Source of the DNA: an uncultured Verrucomicrobiota bacterium
GTDB taxonomy: Bacteria; Verrucomicrobiota; Verrucomicrobiia; Verrucomicrobiales; Verrucomicrobiaceae
Assembly (NCBI GenBank): GCA_903838675.1
Contig: CAILZI010000178.1
Coordinates: forward strand, 21,296-85,295
Reading direction: 5' to 3'
DNA: 64,000 nt
Of this stretch, positions 9,671-18,816 are shown piece after piece. How positions within the stretch are numbered: position 1 is the first letter of the stretch; each line of letters begins with the position of its first letter. A program made the position numbers and the translations under genes. The notes beneath the pieces are model-generated. The model was given only the letters and a program-made list of their open reading frames with translations, had not been told where the DNA came from and ran no database searches.

Positions 9671-10555
9671 CTATTTGGCAGCGACGGGTTTCATCATGCC
9701 GGTAAGGGAATGGTGAGTGACGGTGTCCCAGGCAATCTCCTGCAGCAGCTTGTTGAGCTTCGCCTTGTCGTCATCGCTCATGTCTTTAAGTGCTTTGAAG
9801 GCGTTTGGCACCGGCAAGCCCACGGGACTGTGGCGATAGATGACGGCGAAGTGGCAGTAGCTGGAGAGGATCTGCAGCGGTGGCAGGGCGTGGCCCCAAT
9901 TGTCGCGAAAGAGCTCGGCCTGGGTTTTTAATCCGGGTGCTTCGCCTTTCACGATCTTCTCGCGCAGTGTCACGGCGGCCATGCCGACGGGCACGATGAA
10001 AACGGACTGCTTGCCCAGCCGCTGGTTGATGCCCTGGACATAGTCTTCGATGTCCTTCGCATAGCGCATCGTCGCATCGCGGAGCTTACCGATGTCGGTG
10101 GCGTTATGATCAACCTTTTTGCGGGTGTCGAGCGGATACACCGGGTTGTATTCGTCATTTGGCATCCAGTACTCCTGCACGGTGATGCGCAGTGCGGGGT
10201 TGTGCTCGATGCCCAGCTTCACGAACTGCTCGATGGCATCATCGGGCAGCCAGATGGGGGAGAGGGTGAGGACGTCCACCTTGCCGGTTTTCAGCACCTG
10301 CTTCACCGCGCTTTTTTCCTCCGGCACGTCCCAGTGCTTCTGCACCGTGGAGCCGCCAATGGTGGAGAGTCCGACCAGTTGATGCTCCAGCCCGGCAGAC
10401 TTCGCGATTTCATCGACCTGTTTGTAGGTGAATACGTGGAAGCTGTGCCCGCAGGTGGCGACACGCTGTCCCTGGGTGATTGGCGGCAGCAGATCGTCCG
10501 CATAAACGATGGGCGCAGTGAGGCAAAAGGCGGCGAGAAGGAGAGTGGGTTTCAT
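9671..10555 (-). CDS. Secreted SGNH-hydrolase-like/hypothetical protein
   Basis: Signal peptide MKPTLLLAAFCLTAPIVYA; start trimmed from 10888; family assignment tentative. Confidence 0.5.
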   Translation of the reverse strand: MKPTLLLAAFCLTAPIVYADDLLPPITQGQRVATCGHSFHVFTYKQVDEIAKSAGLEHQLVGLSTIGGSTVQKHWDVPEEKSAVKQVLKTGKVDVLTLSPIWLPDDAIEQFVKLGIEHNPALRITVQEYWMPNDEYNPVYPLDTRKKVDHNATDIGKLRDATMRYAKDIEDYVQGINQRLGKQSVFIVPVGMAAVTLREKIVKGEAPGLKTQAELFRDNWGHALPPLQILSSYCHFAVIYRHSPVGLPVPNAFKALKDMSDDDKAKLNKLLQEIAWDTVTHHSLTGMMKPVAAK

Positions 10556-10614
10556 ATGTGGCAGTGGCTGGGGGGAAACGACCGTGAGTGAATAATCTAC
10601 CCTCAATCGGCTCT

Positions 10615-11661
10615 CTAAAACTTCAGCATCTCCCCCACTGGCAGTGGCTTGCCCTGGCAGATGGATTCTTCGGCGACGAGGCACAGTCCGGCAGACCAGA
10701 GGCCGTCGAGGCCGGTGGCGATGGGCGGTTTGCCGGTGCGGACCATGTCGATGCACTGGGTGATTTCTTCGCGGAGTTCGAAGACTTCGCCGCTGTGCTT
10801 TTTGAGCTTCACGGTTTCGAGGTTTTCGCCATCGAAGACTTTGAGGAAGTATTCGGGTTCGAGGGTGCGATCGAGCGCCCCGCTCCACGCGGCCCAGAGT
10901 GCCCCCTTGGTGCCGCTGACTTTGACGGTTTGATGGTGCTCGAAAGCGGCGAGCGTTTGCGACACCACGGCATAGCTGCCGTTGGCGTATTTGAACATGG
11001 CGCTGAAGTTGTCGAACAGGGTCGGGCGCTGTGGATCTCGAGAGTTGGCGTAGGCGTGGAGTTCGACGGGATCTCCGCTGCTTTCGAGATACCAGCGGGC
11101 GAGGTCGAAGAAGTGGATGGGTTCTTCGAGAACCCAGCTTCCCACGCGGCTCTGATCATAGCGCCAGCCGCTGGCACCCTGGCGGTAAGGTTTGCGCGAG
11201 AGTTCGACGAGAACGTACTGCGGATCACCGATGGTGCCGCGTGCGATGATGTTCTTGATTTCTCCCCACTGACTGGAAAGACGCAGTTCATGCCCGACGG
11301 CGAGATGCACACCGAATTGTTGTGCCCCGGCGACGATGGCCTTGCAGTCGTCAAGAGTGATGGCCATGGGCTTTTCCAGCAGGACATGCTTGCCTTTCGC
11401 CATGGCAGCGAGAGCGATCTCGCGATGCGTGTGACTGGGAGTGACGATGTCGATGAGGTCAAACTCGGCCTGGGCTATCATCTCCAGACTGTCTGCAAAG
11501 ATGTGGACATCTGGGTAGAGTTTAAGGGCTTCTTCACGCGAGGACTCCGAGGGTGCGGAGATGGCGACGAGACGCGCGTCTGAATTTCCTGCGATGGACT
11601 GGGCATGAAATTTACCCCAGGCACCGAAACCGGCGAGAGCAAAACGAACGGGCGAAGACAT
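10615..11661 (-). CDS. Gfo/Idh/MocA family oxidoreductase
   Basis: FALAGFGAWGKFHAQSI, DIVTPSHTHREIALAAMAKGKHVLLEKPMAI. Confidence 0.9.
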   Translation of the reverse strand: MSSPVRFALAGFGAWGKFHAQSIAGNSDARLVAISAPSESSREEALKLYPDVHIFADSLEMIAQAEFDLIDIVTPSHTHREIALAAMAKGKHVLLEKPMAITLDDCKAIVAGAQQFGVHLAVGHELRLSSQWGEIKNIIARGTIGDPQYVLVELSRKPYRQGASGWRYDQSRVGSWVLEEPIHFFDLARWYLESSGDPVELHAYANSRDPQRPTLFDNFSAMFKYANGSYAVVSQTLAAFEHHQTVKVSGTKGALWAAWSGALDRTLEPEYFLKVFDGENLETVKLKKHSGEVFELREEITQCIDMVRTGKPPIATGLDGLWSAGLCLVAEESICQGKPLPVGEMLKF

Positions 11662-11662
11662 A

Positions 11663-12814
11663 TCAGTGACGTGGTGCAGTAGTAAGCGGAGTGACGGGAT
11701 CAGGAACGCGCCTGCCCTGCACTTCATTCAGGCGGCATGCCGGGAGATGAGGCAAAACATGTTTGGCAAAAAGGTTGCATTCTTGGAGATGCGGGTAGCC
11801 GCTGAGAATGAAGGCACGCATGCCAAGGTCCATGTAGCGATTGAGCTTGGCGAGCACCTGATCGGGATCGCCGACGATGGCACTGGCGCAGCCGCTGCGT
11901 GCTAGGCCGATGCCGCTCCAGAGATGCGGTTCGAGATAGAGGTCGGAGCTCTGTGCACGGAGTTCGTCCTGGCGCTTGACCCCGGCGCTTTGGCTGTCCT
12001 GTGAGCGGGCTTTGATCTCGGCACCTTTTTCGGCGGTGAGTTTGGAAATGAGACGGTCTGCAGCGGCTCGTGCTTCAGACTCGGTTTCGCGCACGATGAC
12101 ATGCGCACGGAATCCGAAATCGATCTTGCGTCCGTAGCTGGCGGCCTTTTCGGACATGATGCGCATGGTTTCGGCGATGCGTTCCTCCGTCTCGGGCCAC
12201 ATGAGGAAGACGTCGCAGTGTTTGGCGCACAAATCCTGCGCAGCAGGCGAGATGCCGCCGAAGTAGAGCAGGGGACCGCCGTTTTGTTGGTATGGTTTAG
12301 CGGGTTCGGTGGTGGGCAGGCTGATGTTGTAGAAGTCACCCTTCCATTCAAACGGGCCGTCGGTGCGCCATAGACCCTTCAGGATCTGGATGATCTCACT
12401 GGCACGGGCGTAGCGGACTTCGTTGCTCTCCTTCATGCCGGGCAGGTCGGAGGAAATAATGTTGATGCAAAGGCGTCCTTTAGCGATGTGATCGACGGTG
12501 GCGAGTGCCCTTGCGAGCATAGGGGGCCAGACTTCCCCCATGCGCAGGGCGACGAGCTGATTGATCTGCGTCGTCAGCGGTGCCATGGCAGCAGCAAATG
12601 CCAGCGCGTCCTGCCCGGCGATCCAACCGGAGGGCAGCAAAATATTTTGGTAACCGAGGGCGTCGGCCATTTTCACAATATCGCCGCAGTGTTGGAAATT
12701 TGAGCGGATGGAGCCATCCGGAATGCCGAGGAATTTGTAGTCGTCAGAGCAAAGAGCAGAAAACCAGGCTACTTCACACTTGCGGTCAGGGGTGCGGATG
12801 GGTATTTCACTCAT
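11663..12814 (-). CDS. LLM-class flavin-dependent (alkanesulfonate monooxygenase-like) oxidoreductase
   Basis: SsuD-like architecture: [15 protein letters not shown]..., [32 protein letters not shown]. Confidence 0.8.
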   Translation of the reverse strand: MSEIPIRTPDRKCEVAWFSALCSDDYKFLGIPDGSIRSNFQHCGDIVKMADALGYQNILLPSGWIAGQDALAFAAAMAPLTTQINQLVALRMGEVWPPMLARALATVDHIAKGRLCINIISSDLPGMKESNEVRYARASEIIQILKGLWRTDGPFEWKGDFYNISLPTTEPAKPYQQNGGPLLYFGGISPAAQDLCAKHCDVFLMWPETEERIAETMRIMSEKAASYGRKIDFGFRAHVIVRETESEARAAADRLISKLTAEKGAEIKARSQDSQSAGVKRQDELRAQSSDLYLEPHLWSGIGLARSGCASAIVGDPDQVLAKLNRYMDLGMRAFILSGYPHLQECNLFAKHVLPHLPACRLNEVQGRRVPDPVTPLTTAPRH

Positions 12815-12882
12815 GAGAAGAATTTTGAAGGGAGTGCATTGATCCTGCTGGACAGAGCGAGATCAACAGTCTTTTTATTCGA

Positions 12883-14016
12883 ATGCGAAAAAACCCAATA
12901 GTCCAACGTGAAACCCTCGGGGCCGCCGTTCTGCAGGTGCGCAGCGGGCGTGCGACCTCGCGCACGACTCTGGCCAAGGCATTAGGAATTTCCCCTTCCA
13001 CGACCGGGTTGTATGTGGATCACTTGATCGCTGAAAATTATCTGAGTGAATCGGGCTTGAATCAAGGGCCGATGGGGCGGCCCCGGCGCATTTTGAGCAC
13101 TCAAGCGGAGGCGGGCTGGTTTGCCGGCGTAGAATTCAATGCGCAGCGAGTTCAGGCCGTAGGAGTGGACTTCTCCGGTAGCCTGAGGGCGACTGTGGAA
13201 TTGCTCCTGCCCGCTGATGTGGTCACAGAGCAGGTGATCAAATCGATTCTCACCTGTGTGGCCAAGCTGGCCACGACGATGCAAGGTCCTTTGCTCTCGG
13301 TTGGTCTGGGAGTCGCAGGGCTGGTGGATGCGCAGGCAGGGGTGGGATTGTACTATGCATTCATCCCAGATTGGAATCAGGTGCCGGTGGCTGAAAAAAT
13401 TGGTTCCAAACTGAATGTCCCAGTCATTTTGCAGAACAATCTGAGGGCGATTGCACTGGCTGAGCGCTGGTTTGGTATTGGACATGGTTTGAACGATTAT
13501 GTGATCCTCGGACCGCGTAGTGGTTTTGGCGTTGCCATGGTCCAGGACGGCAGAGTGGTCGAAGGTGCGCATCATGCCGCAGGGGAGGTGGGGCGCTGGC
13601 CCTGGCCGTTGATGGGTGGGGCAATTGACGGCCAGGAACTGCACCACGCGTTGAGTGCTCCCGCGACATGGCGGCGGCTGGCAGGAGTGGATGGGCGGGC
13701 AAAACTGCCCGAGGATCTGCGCGCAGGTCTTGCGGCTGTGTCTGATTCGGCAGGGCCGGAATGGGACGCCGTCTGTGGAGATTACGCACGTGTGATCGGC
13801 TTGCTGCATATGATCGTCGACACCGGAGTTTTCATCCTGCACGGACCGCTGACGATGCTGGGGGAGCGCTTCTGCCATTCGATTACCGATGCCGCGTGTG
13901 CTCTGATGCCCGCGTTGCGTAATGGCGGATTGAAAGTGGTCCCTTCAACTCTGGGTGATAATGCCGGAGCGCTGGGTGCGGCGAGTCTGGCCATGGAAGC
14001 GTGGGCACCGGCTTGA
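12883..14016 (+). CDS. ROK family transcriptional regulator/kinase-like
   Basis: N-terminal HTH then ROK core with GVGVAGLVD-like and GAHHAAGEVG motifs; divergent from the LLM gene. Confidence 0.8.
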   Translation: MRKNPIVQRETLGAAVLQVRSGRATSRTTLAKALGISPSTTGLYVDHLIAENYLSESGLNQGPMGRPRRILSTQAEAGWFAGVEFNAQRVQAVGVDFSGSLRATVELLLPADVVTEQVIKSILTCVAKLATTMQGPLLSVGLGVAGLVDAQAGVGLYYAFIPDWNQVPVAEKIGSKLNVPVILQNNLRAIALAERWFGIGHGLNDYVILGPRSGFGVAMVQDGRVVEGAHHAAGEVGRWPWPLMGGAIDGQELHHALSAPATWRRLAGVDGRAKLPEDLRAGLAAVSDSAGPEWDAVCGDYARVIGLLHMIVDTGVFILHGPLTMLGERFCHSITDAACALMPALRNGGLKVVPSTLGDNAGALGAASLAMEAWAPA

Positions 14017-14040
14017 TCTGTCAAGATTTGGGCACAAAAA

Positions 14041-14074
14041 ACCGGGTGGCAGGAATGGCTCCCGCACACCCGGT
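14041..14074. terminator. Hairpin ACCGGGTG...CACCCGGT between convergent genes
   Basis: Inverted repeat visible 14041-14048/14067-14074, between genes ending 14016 (+) and 14095 (-). Confidence 0.6.
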
Positions 14075-14094
14075 GAGTGGTGACTCTTGAAGAA

Positions 14095-14472
14095 TTACTT
14101 CTCAAGAGTTTCGTTGGCGGCTTTCCAGCCCGAAATGCCAGCCGAGAGATGCTTCACATTGGTATAGCCGAGCTGGCTGGCGGCATTGGCTGCGGCCTTG
14201 TAAGCACTGCAGGCAGGGCCACCGCAATAAGCAACGACGAGAGCGCCTTTGTCAGCAGGCAGGGCGCTGGCGAGGCTGGAGCCCTGGGTTGCGAAGTCGA
14301 TGGCGGTTGGCACATGGCCAGCCTTGTAGGAGGCGGCACCGTTGACGTCGATGACGGTGACCTTCTTATCAGCGATGGCCTGCTTGAGATCGGCAATGCT
14401 GATGTCCGGGAATTCTGCGGCGAAACCGGCGGTGGCGACGAGAGCGAAGACGAGTGCGATGAGTTTCTTCAT
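14095..14472 (-). CDS. Rhodanese-like domain protein, secreted
   Basis: Signal peptide, GHVPTAIDFATQ..., VVAYCGGPACSAYKAA active-site loop. Confidence 0.85.
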   Translation of the reverse strand: MKKLIALVFALVATAGFAAEFPDISIADLKQAIADKKVTVIDVNGAASYKAGHVPTAIDFATQGSSLASALPADKGALVVAYCGGPACSAYKAAANAASQLGYTNVKHLSAGISGWKAANETLEK

Positions 14473-14755
14473 GATTGGATTTGGATGGTTTGAGTTAAGT
14501 GGTGCGCGTTGGACTGTGCGCGGCAGCGGCCCCGTCTGCCGGGGCAAAGGGATCAAAGGCTGGAGCTTGATGGCATCATGCGTCCAGGTGAGATGTTGCA
14601 TTCTGTGGGTTTATTCCCGAGAAAAACGACCACAGCCCTGCCACGGCAAAGGCCGGAGCATGGATGGAATGGCAGTAACCCGTGAGGCTTCATAGCAGGC
14701 TTGAGCTTACAACGTTGCTAGATACGACTAGTTTTGCCAAAAGATGCAAAAGTTC

Positions 14756-16222
14756 TTACAGCGCCGGGATGAACAGTCGTGCAAAGCCGTTGCGCAGGCG
14801 CTGAAAGGCTGGCGCTGACTCCAGCATTTCTTGGGTGATTTCACGGCTATGGATCATCTTGGAGTCCATTTCCGCAGCAAGACGCTGGCAGAGTTCCGGG
14901 TCATGGCAGGCGAGGTTGAATTCAAAATTTAGGCGCAGGCTGCGCGGGTCCCAGTTCGTGGAACCGAGGAAAGACCATACGCCATCAATAAGAAAAATTT
15001 TGGAGTGATCAAATGGCGGAGCGGATTCAAAGATGCGGCAACCCACCGACAGCAGTTCTGGATACAAGGTCCGTGCGGCCCATCCTACAAAGGGGATGTT
15101 GTTCTCCGCCGGGGTGAGGATGGTTACTTTCACACCGCGCACGGCGCACAGCCGCAGTGCCGCAATGAGCACGGCATTGGGCAGAAAATAGGGGGTGATG
15201 ATCTTCACCTCCTCGCGGGCAGCATTGAGTGCGGCAAAAAACGCGGCGGGCATTACTTCCATATCCTCGTCGGGACCATCGACGATGCCTATAGCGCTCG
15301 TACTACCCGTGGCGGCCAGTTCGGGGAACCACAGCGGACCTTCCAGATTCTCGCTGGTGCAAAAGGCCCAGTCTTCGGCAAACACCCGCTGGATTTGCGC
15401 CACACACGGACCGGTGACTGCAAAGTGCAGATCATGCACTGGGTGCTTTGGTTTGCGGGCGACCATGTTCCCCTCGCGGATATTCATTCCACCGGTGAAT
15501 GCTGTGTGACCGTCCACCACGAGGATTTTGCGGTGATTGCGCAGATTCATTGTGATCAGGCGCAGGACCATCCGGCTGGGCATGAAGCGGCGTGCTGTCA
15601 CTCCGGCCTTCGTCAGGGCCTCCACAACCGGTGGCCAGGAGTAGCGTGTGCCTGCGTCATCCACCATTACACGCACCTGCACGCCGCGCTTCACTGCATC
15701 GGAGAGTTCGGTCACGAACTCCGCGCCAATTCCGGTGGCCTCAAAGATGTAGCTGGCAAGCGAGATGCTTTGCCGCGCACTCCGAATCGCCTCCAGCATG
15801 CGCGGCATCGCCTCGTCACCGTTATGCAGAATGTCGAGGCGATTGCCTAGCGTGAGGCTGAAGCGAGAGATGCGGTCCAGTGTGCGTGCCAGTTGCTGGT
15901 GCTCTTGGGTGGAACAACTGCCGGAGGCAGTGACAGGCAGCGGCTGCTCTGGCACCGGATCTCGCCAGGGTTCATGAATTCCGCTGCGGTAGCGCCGACC
16001 GCTGCGGCGCAGAATATTGATGCCCAGCAAAAGGTATAGTAGCGGGCTGAAGAGCGGCTCGACAACGATCATCGCCGTCCAAAATGCCGCCGAGCGGTAG
16101 TCACGGTGTCGCAGCAGCAGATGAATCAGCGCAATAATTGAGCCCACGATGGAAACGAGTGCCAGGGTGTCGGTCCAGAAAGTGTGTAAAAACCAGCTCA
16201 TGTCACAGCATGCGCACATCAA
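14756..16222 (-). CDS. Cardiolipin synthase-like phospholipase D family protein
   Basis: Two HxK(x)4D motifs: HRKILVVDG and HSKIFLIDG; N-terminal TM helices. Confidence 0.9.
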   Translation of the reverse strand: MMCACCDMSWFLHTFWTDTLALVSIVGSIIALIHLLLRHRDYRSAAFWTAMIVVEPLFSPLLYLLLGINILRRSGRRYRSGIHEPWRDPVPEQPLPVTASGSCSTQEHQQLARTLDRISRFSLTLGNRLDILHNGDEAMPRMLEAIRSARQSISLASYIFEATGIGAEFVTELSDAVKRGVQVRVMVDDAGTRYSWPPVVEALTKAGVTARRFMPSRMVLRLITMNLRNHRKILVVDGHTAFTGGMNIREGNMVARKPKHPVHDLHFAVTGPCVAQIQRVFAEDWAFCTSENLEGPLWFPELAATGSTSAIGIVDGPDEDMEVMPAAFFAALNAAREEVKIITPYFLPNAVLIAALRLCAVRGVKVTILTPAENNIPFVGWAARTLYPELLSVGCRIFESAPPFDHSKIFLIDGVWSFLGSTNWDPRSLRLNFEFNLACHDPELCQRLAAEMDSKMIHSREITQEMLESAPAFQRLRNGFARLFIPAL

Positions 16223-16258
16223 GGCGGAGTGCCAGACACAAGTCAGCGAGATGCCGTG

Positions 16259-17689
16259 TCAGGCATTTTCAAACTTTCGCCAATACAGCAGTGCGATGGG
16301 GACCATGCTGAGGCATTCCTGGCCTGCCTTGGCGACACCCGCCATGGTGTGTGTGCTCCAGGCTCCAAGGACGAAGGAGATAGCGATCAAAATGGCGGAG
16401 CCAAAAGTGAAAACTGCCCGTGGTGAGATGGTGAGGTGAACGGGACGGGTTTCTTCACCGAGCAGATCAATGAACCGTGCAGCGCAGAGTATGAGAACAA
16501 TGACAGAGAGCCAGCCGTTGTCATCGAGCCTGCCGGGGGTTAGGTAATCATAGGCGCCGTGTGCAGTGACGACCAGCATGAAAGTGACGATGAATTCATC
16601 TGCACGCGCGAAGCGAGTGAGCAGCATGCGGTAGAGGCTGTGTGCGCAGATGCCGGTCAGGGAGATATGGAGGAAATTGGCGGAGAGGAAGCGTGTCCAA
16701 GCGACGCTTCCGCCGAAATTCTGATAGTAGCCGATGTTTTCCTCCAGCGAAAACCCAAGCCCGACAAAAGCACCCGTAAGAAGTGCAAGTCCCGGAGTAC
16801 GACGCCACATCAACCATGGCAGAAAAAGAGAAAAGAGCAGGAGCTTGCAGCCCTCCTCACGCAGTCCTACTCCCAGGATGAAGTAGATCAGGTCGTGCGG
16901 AAAGGGGGCCGCAGAAGTCATGCCCTGAAAGAACTCCTGATAGGCGAGTATGCTGAGTGTGGGCCATACGCTGGCCACCCCGGCAATGATGGCTGCGATT
17001 GGACGCGCCCAGCGCCAGCGCTCGTGGTCGCTATGCTGCACCAAAATGAAATACCATAGAGCGGCAACAAAGAATGCGAGACCAAGCATGCCATATGGAA
17101 TTGCATTGAGGCGGTGAAGGATGAGCCCATGCCACTGCATCCAGACATCGCCCAGCAGTGAGCCTGCATGGTGTTGGAGCAGGGGCGGGCATTGCTCGAT
17201 CCAGCCGGGCTGTGCGGCAATGGCGCGGAGCAGTTTAAGGTCGCGCAGTGTCACGGCCAGATGCAATGCATCCTCACGAGAGGTTTTGGCATCTGCGAAG
17301 TGCAGGCCCTCGGTGTAAAACGCCTCCATGGCAGCCGGGATATTGTTGCGGCGCTTTTGCACACTCCCGAGAAGCTCTGCGGCGAGCATTTCTGCAGGCA
17401 ATGCCCGGGCATTATGCTCCAGCTGCTGCAGCGCAGCGGGATCTGCGGCGAGTGTCGCAGCAAGAAAACTTTGGAACAAACCGGCGGGTGCATCCGTGGT
17501 GGCATGCTGCTGAATGAGTTCTGCCACTTCATAGCCGCCAATTTTTCCCGCCTGAGTAAAATTTTGAAACACACCCGCATCGTTTTCTTCTGTCAATTCA
17601 GGCAGCTGGGCCAGGGAGCATGCGCAGCCAGATGGCGAGCTGGCGCGGCTGTGGGGTGGGTTCATGCTGCAGGCGGTTAAATTCCTCAT
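16259..17689 (-). CDS. PrsW-like glutamic intramembrane protease with N-terminal extension
   Basis: GLREEGCKLL, GFSLEENIGY and HGAYDY motifs in a multi-TM region. Confidence 0.75.
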   Translation of the reverse strand: MRNLTACSMNPPHSRASSPSGCACSLAQLPELTEENDAGVFQNFTQAGKIGGYEVAELIQQHATTDAPAGLFQSFLAATLAADPAALQQLEHNARALPAEMLAAELLGSVQKRRNNIPAAMEAFYTEGLHFADAKTSREDALHLAVTLRDLKLLRAIAAQPGWIEQCPPLLQHHAGSLLGDVWMQWHGLILHRLNAIPYGMLGLAFFVAALWYFILVQHSDHERWRWARPIAAIIAGVASVWPTLSILAYQEFFQGMTSAAPFPHDLIYFILGVGLREEGCKLLLFSLFLPWLMWRRTPGLALLTGAFVGLGFSLEENIGYYQNFGGSVAWTRFLSANFLHISLTGICAHSLYRMLLTRFARADEFIVTFMLVVTAHGAYDYLTPGRLDDNGWLSVIVLILCAARFIDLLGEETRPVHLTISPRAVFTFGSAILIAISFVLGAWSTHTMAGVAKAGQECLSMVPIALLYWRKFENA

Positions 17690-17888
17690 GCAACCGGCTC
17701 AATTCGAGGGAGACGCCAGGACTTTGTTTTGGTTCCCCATGACTGACAGCGCCAATCACGATCACACTGGCAATGATCATGCCTGAGGCGATGATGCTGG
17801 CGGCTGTGCGCAGCAGGAAAAGACGATTGCGTGTGAGGTAGTGCGTTCGAGCACGCCAGCCGTGAAAAAGAGAACGCTCCTTGCTCAT
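17598..17888 (-). CDS. Small membrane protein
   Basis: Single TM segment; sits just upstream of and overlaps the PrsW ORF start. Confidence 0.45.
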   Translation of the reverse strand: MSKERSLFHGWRARTHYLTRNRLFLLRTAASIIASGMIIASVIVIGAVSHGEPKQSPGVSLELSRLHEEFNRLQHEPTPQPRQLAIWLRMLPGPAA

Positions 17889-17895
17889 GCTGAAT

Positions 17896-18207
17896 TCAAG
17901 GGTCCACTTTTTTCCACCAGTCGGGAGCTTGCTCCCAAGGAGCCCGCGATCCAGGCTCCTCTTCTGGATTGGTTGTGCGGGCTTCTGTTGCGGACTCTTC
18001 CTCCAATTCCATCAGCAGTTTGACATGCGGCTCCGGCTTTGTGGTGCGCCGCCAGATCAGCCAGGCCCACATGGCAAATGCGCCCAGGAGAAAAAACAGC
18101 GTGCCGAGTGTGAAAAGCACAAACCAGTCAGAGGCCTCAACCCATTCACGCGGCACCTTGGTTGTACCACCTTCGGGCCGAGGGAGGAAGGCGAGGAGCG
18201 CGTGCAT
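17896..18207 (-). CDS. Small membrane protein of unknown function
   Basis: TM segment WFVLFTLGTLFFLLGAFAMWAWLIW; colinear with neighbours. Confidence 0.5.
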   Translation of the reverse strand: MHALLAFLPRPEGGTTKVPREWVEASDWFVLFTLGTLFFLLGAFAMWAWLIWRRTTKPEPHVKLLMELEEESATEARTTNPEEEPGSRAPWEQAPDWWKKVDP

Positions 18208-18221
18208 GATGGCTGACTGCT

Positions 18222-18695
18222 TTAGATGTCGTTAAAGACGAGGCGCATAGGGATCATCTTGGAAAACTGGAAGCCGTGTTGTTGAAAGAAGGACTGCGAG
18301 TCGGCGCTGATGCGGTCAGTCAGAAGAGTGATGCGGCGGAAGCGTTTTTCACGCGCGAATTCGATGGCGTGATTGAGCAGACGTCCGCCATACCCCTGCC
18401 GACGGTGCTGAGGATGCACGATGACGTCCTCCATGATCAGGACCAGACCACCTTCCGCAGTGCTGATGGTGAAGAGCAGGTTGATCATGCCGATGACCTT
18501 GTGTTCCGTGCGCAGCACAAAGATTCGGCCGCGATTAGGCTGTTCCAAAATGAGACGCAGGCCGTGTTCCTGCTTGGAGCGGTCCGGCTTGAAATCCTCT
18601 TCTTCACTGAACAAGGCAAGAAGCAGTTCCACCAGCTGTGGCAGGTCTTCGATTGTTGCCGGTTCGATATGGGGCTCAATGTCGGTGGCGGGCAT
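18222..18695 (-). CDS. GNAT family N-acetyltransferase
   Basis: LVLIMEDVIVHPQHRRQGYGGRLLNHAIEFAREK acetyl-CoA binding motif. Confidence 0.9.
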   Translation of the reverse strand: MPATDIEPHIEPATIEDLPQLVELLLALFSEEEDFKPDRSKQEHGLRLILEQPNRGRIFVLRTEHKVIGMINLLFTISTAEGGLVLIMEDVIVHPQHRRQGYGGRLLNHAIEFAREKRFRRITLLTDRISADSQSFFQQHGFQFSKMIPMRLVFNDI

Positions 18696-18816
18696 GGCTT
18701 ACAGAATAACGGGCTCGTGAACAAAGGCAATGCGTTCAATGCATCGACTTCGGCAGGCAGCGTATTTCGCCCCAGAATGACGTTTATTTAATCCGCCACC
18801 TCAAGTCTGCCGTTTC

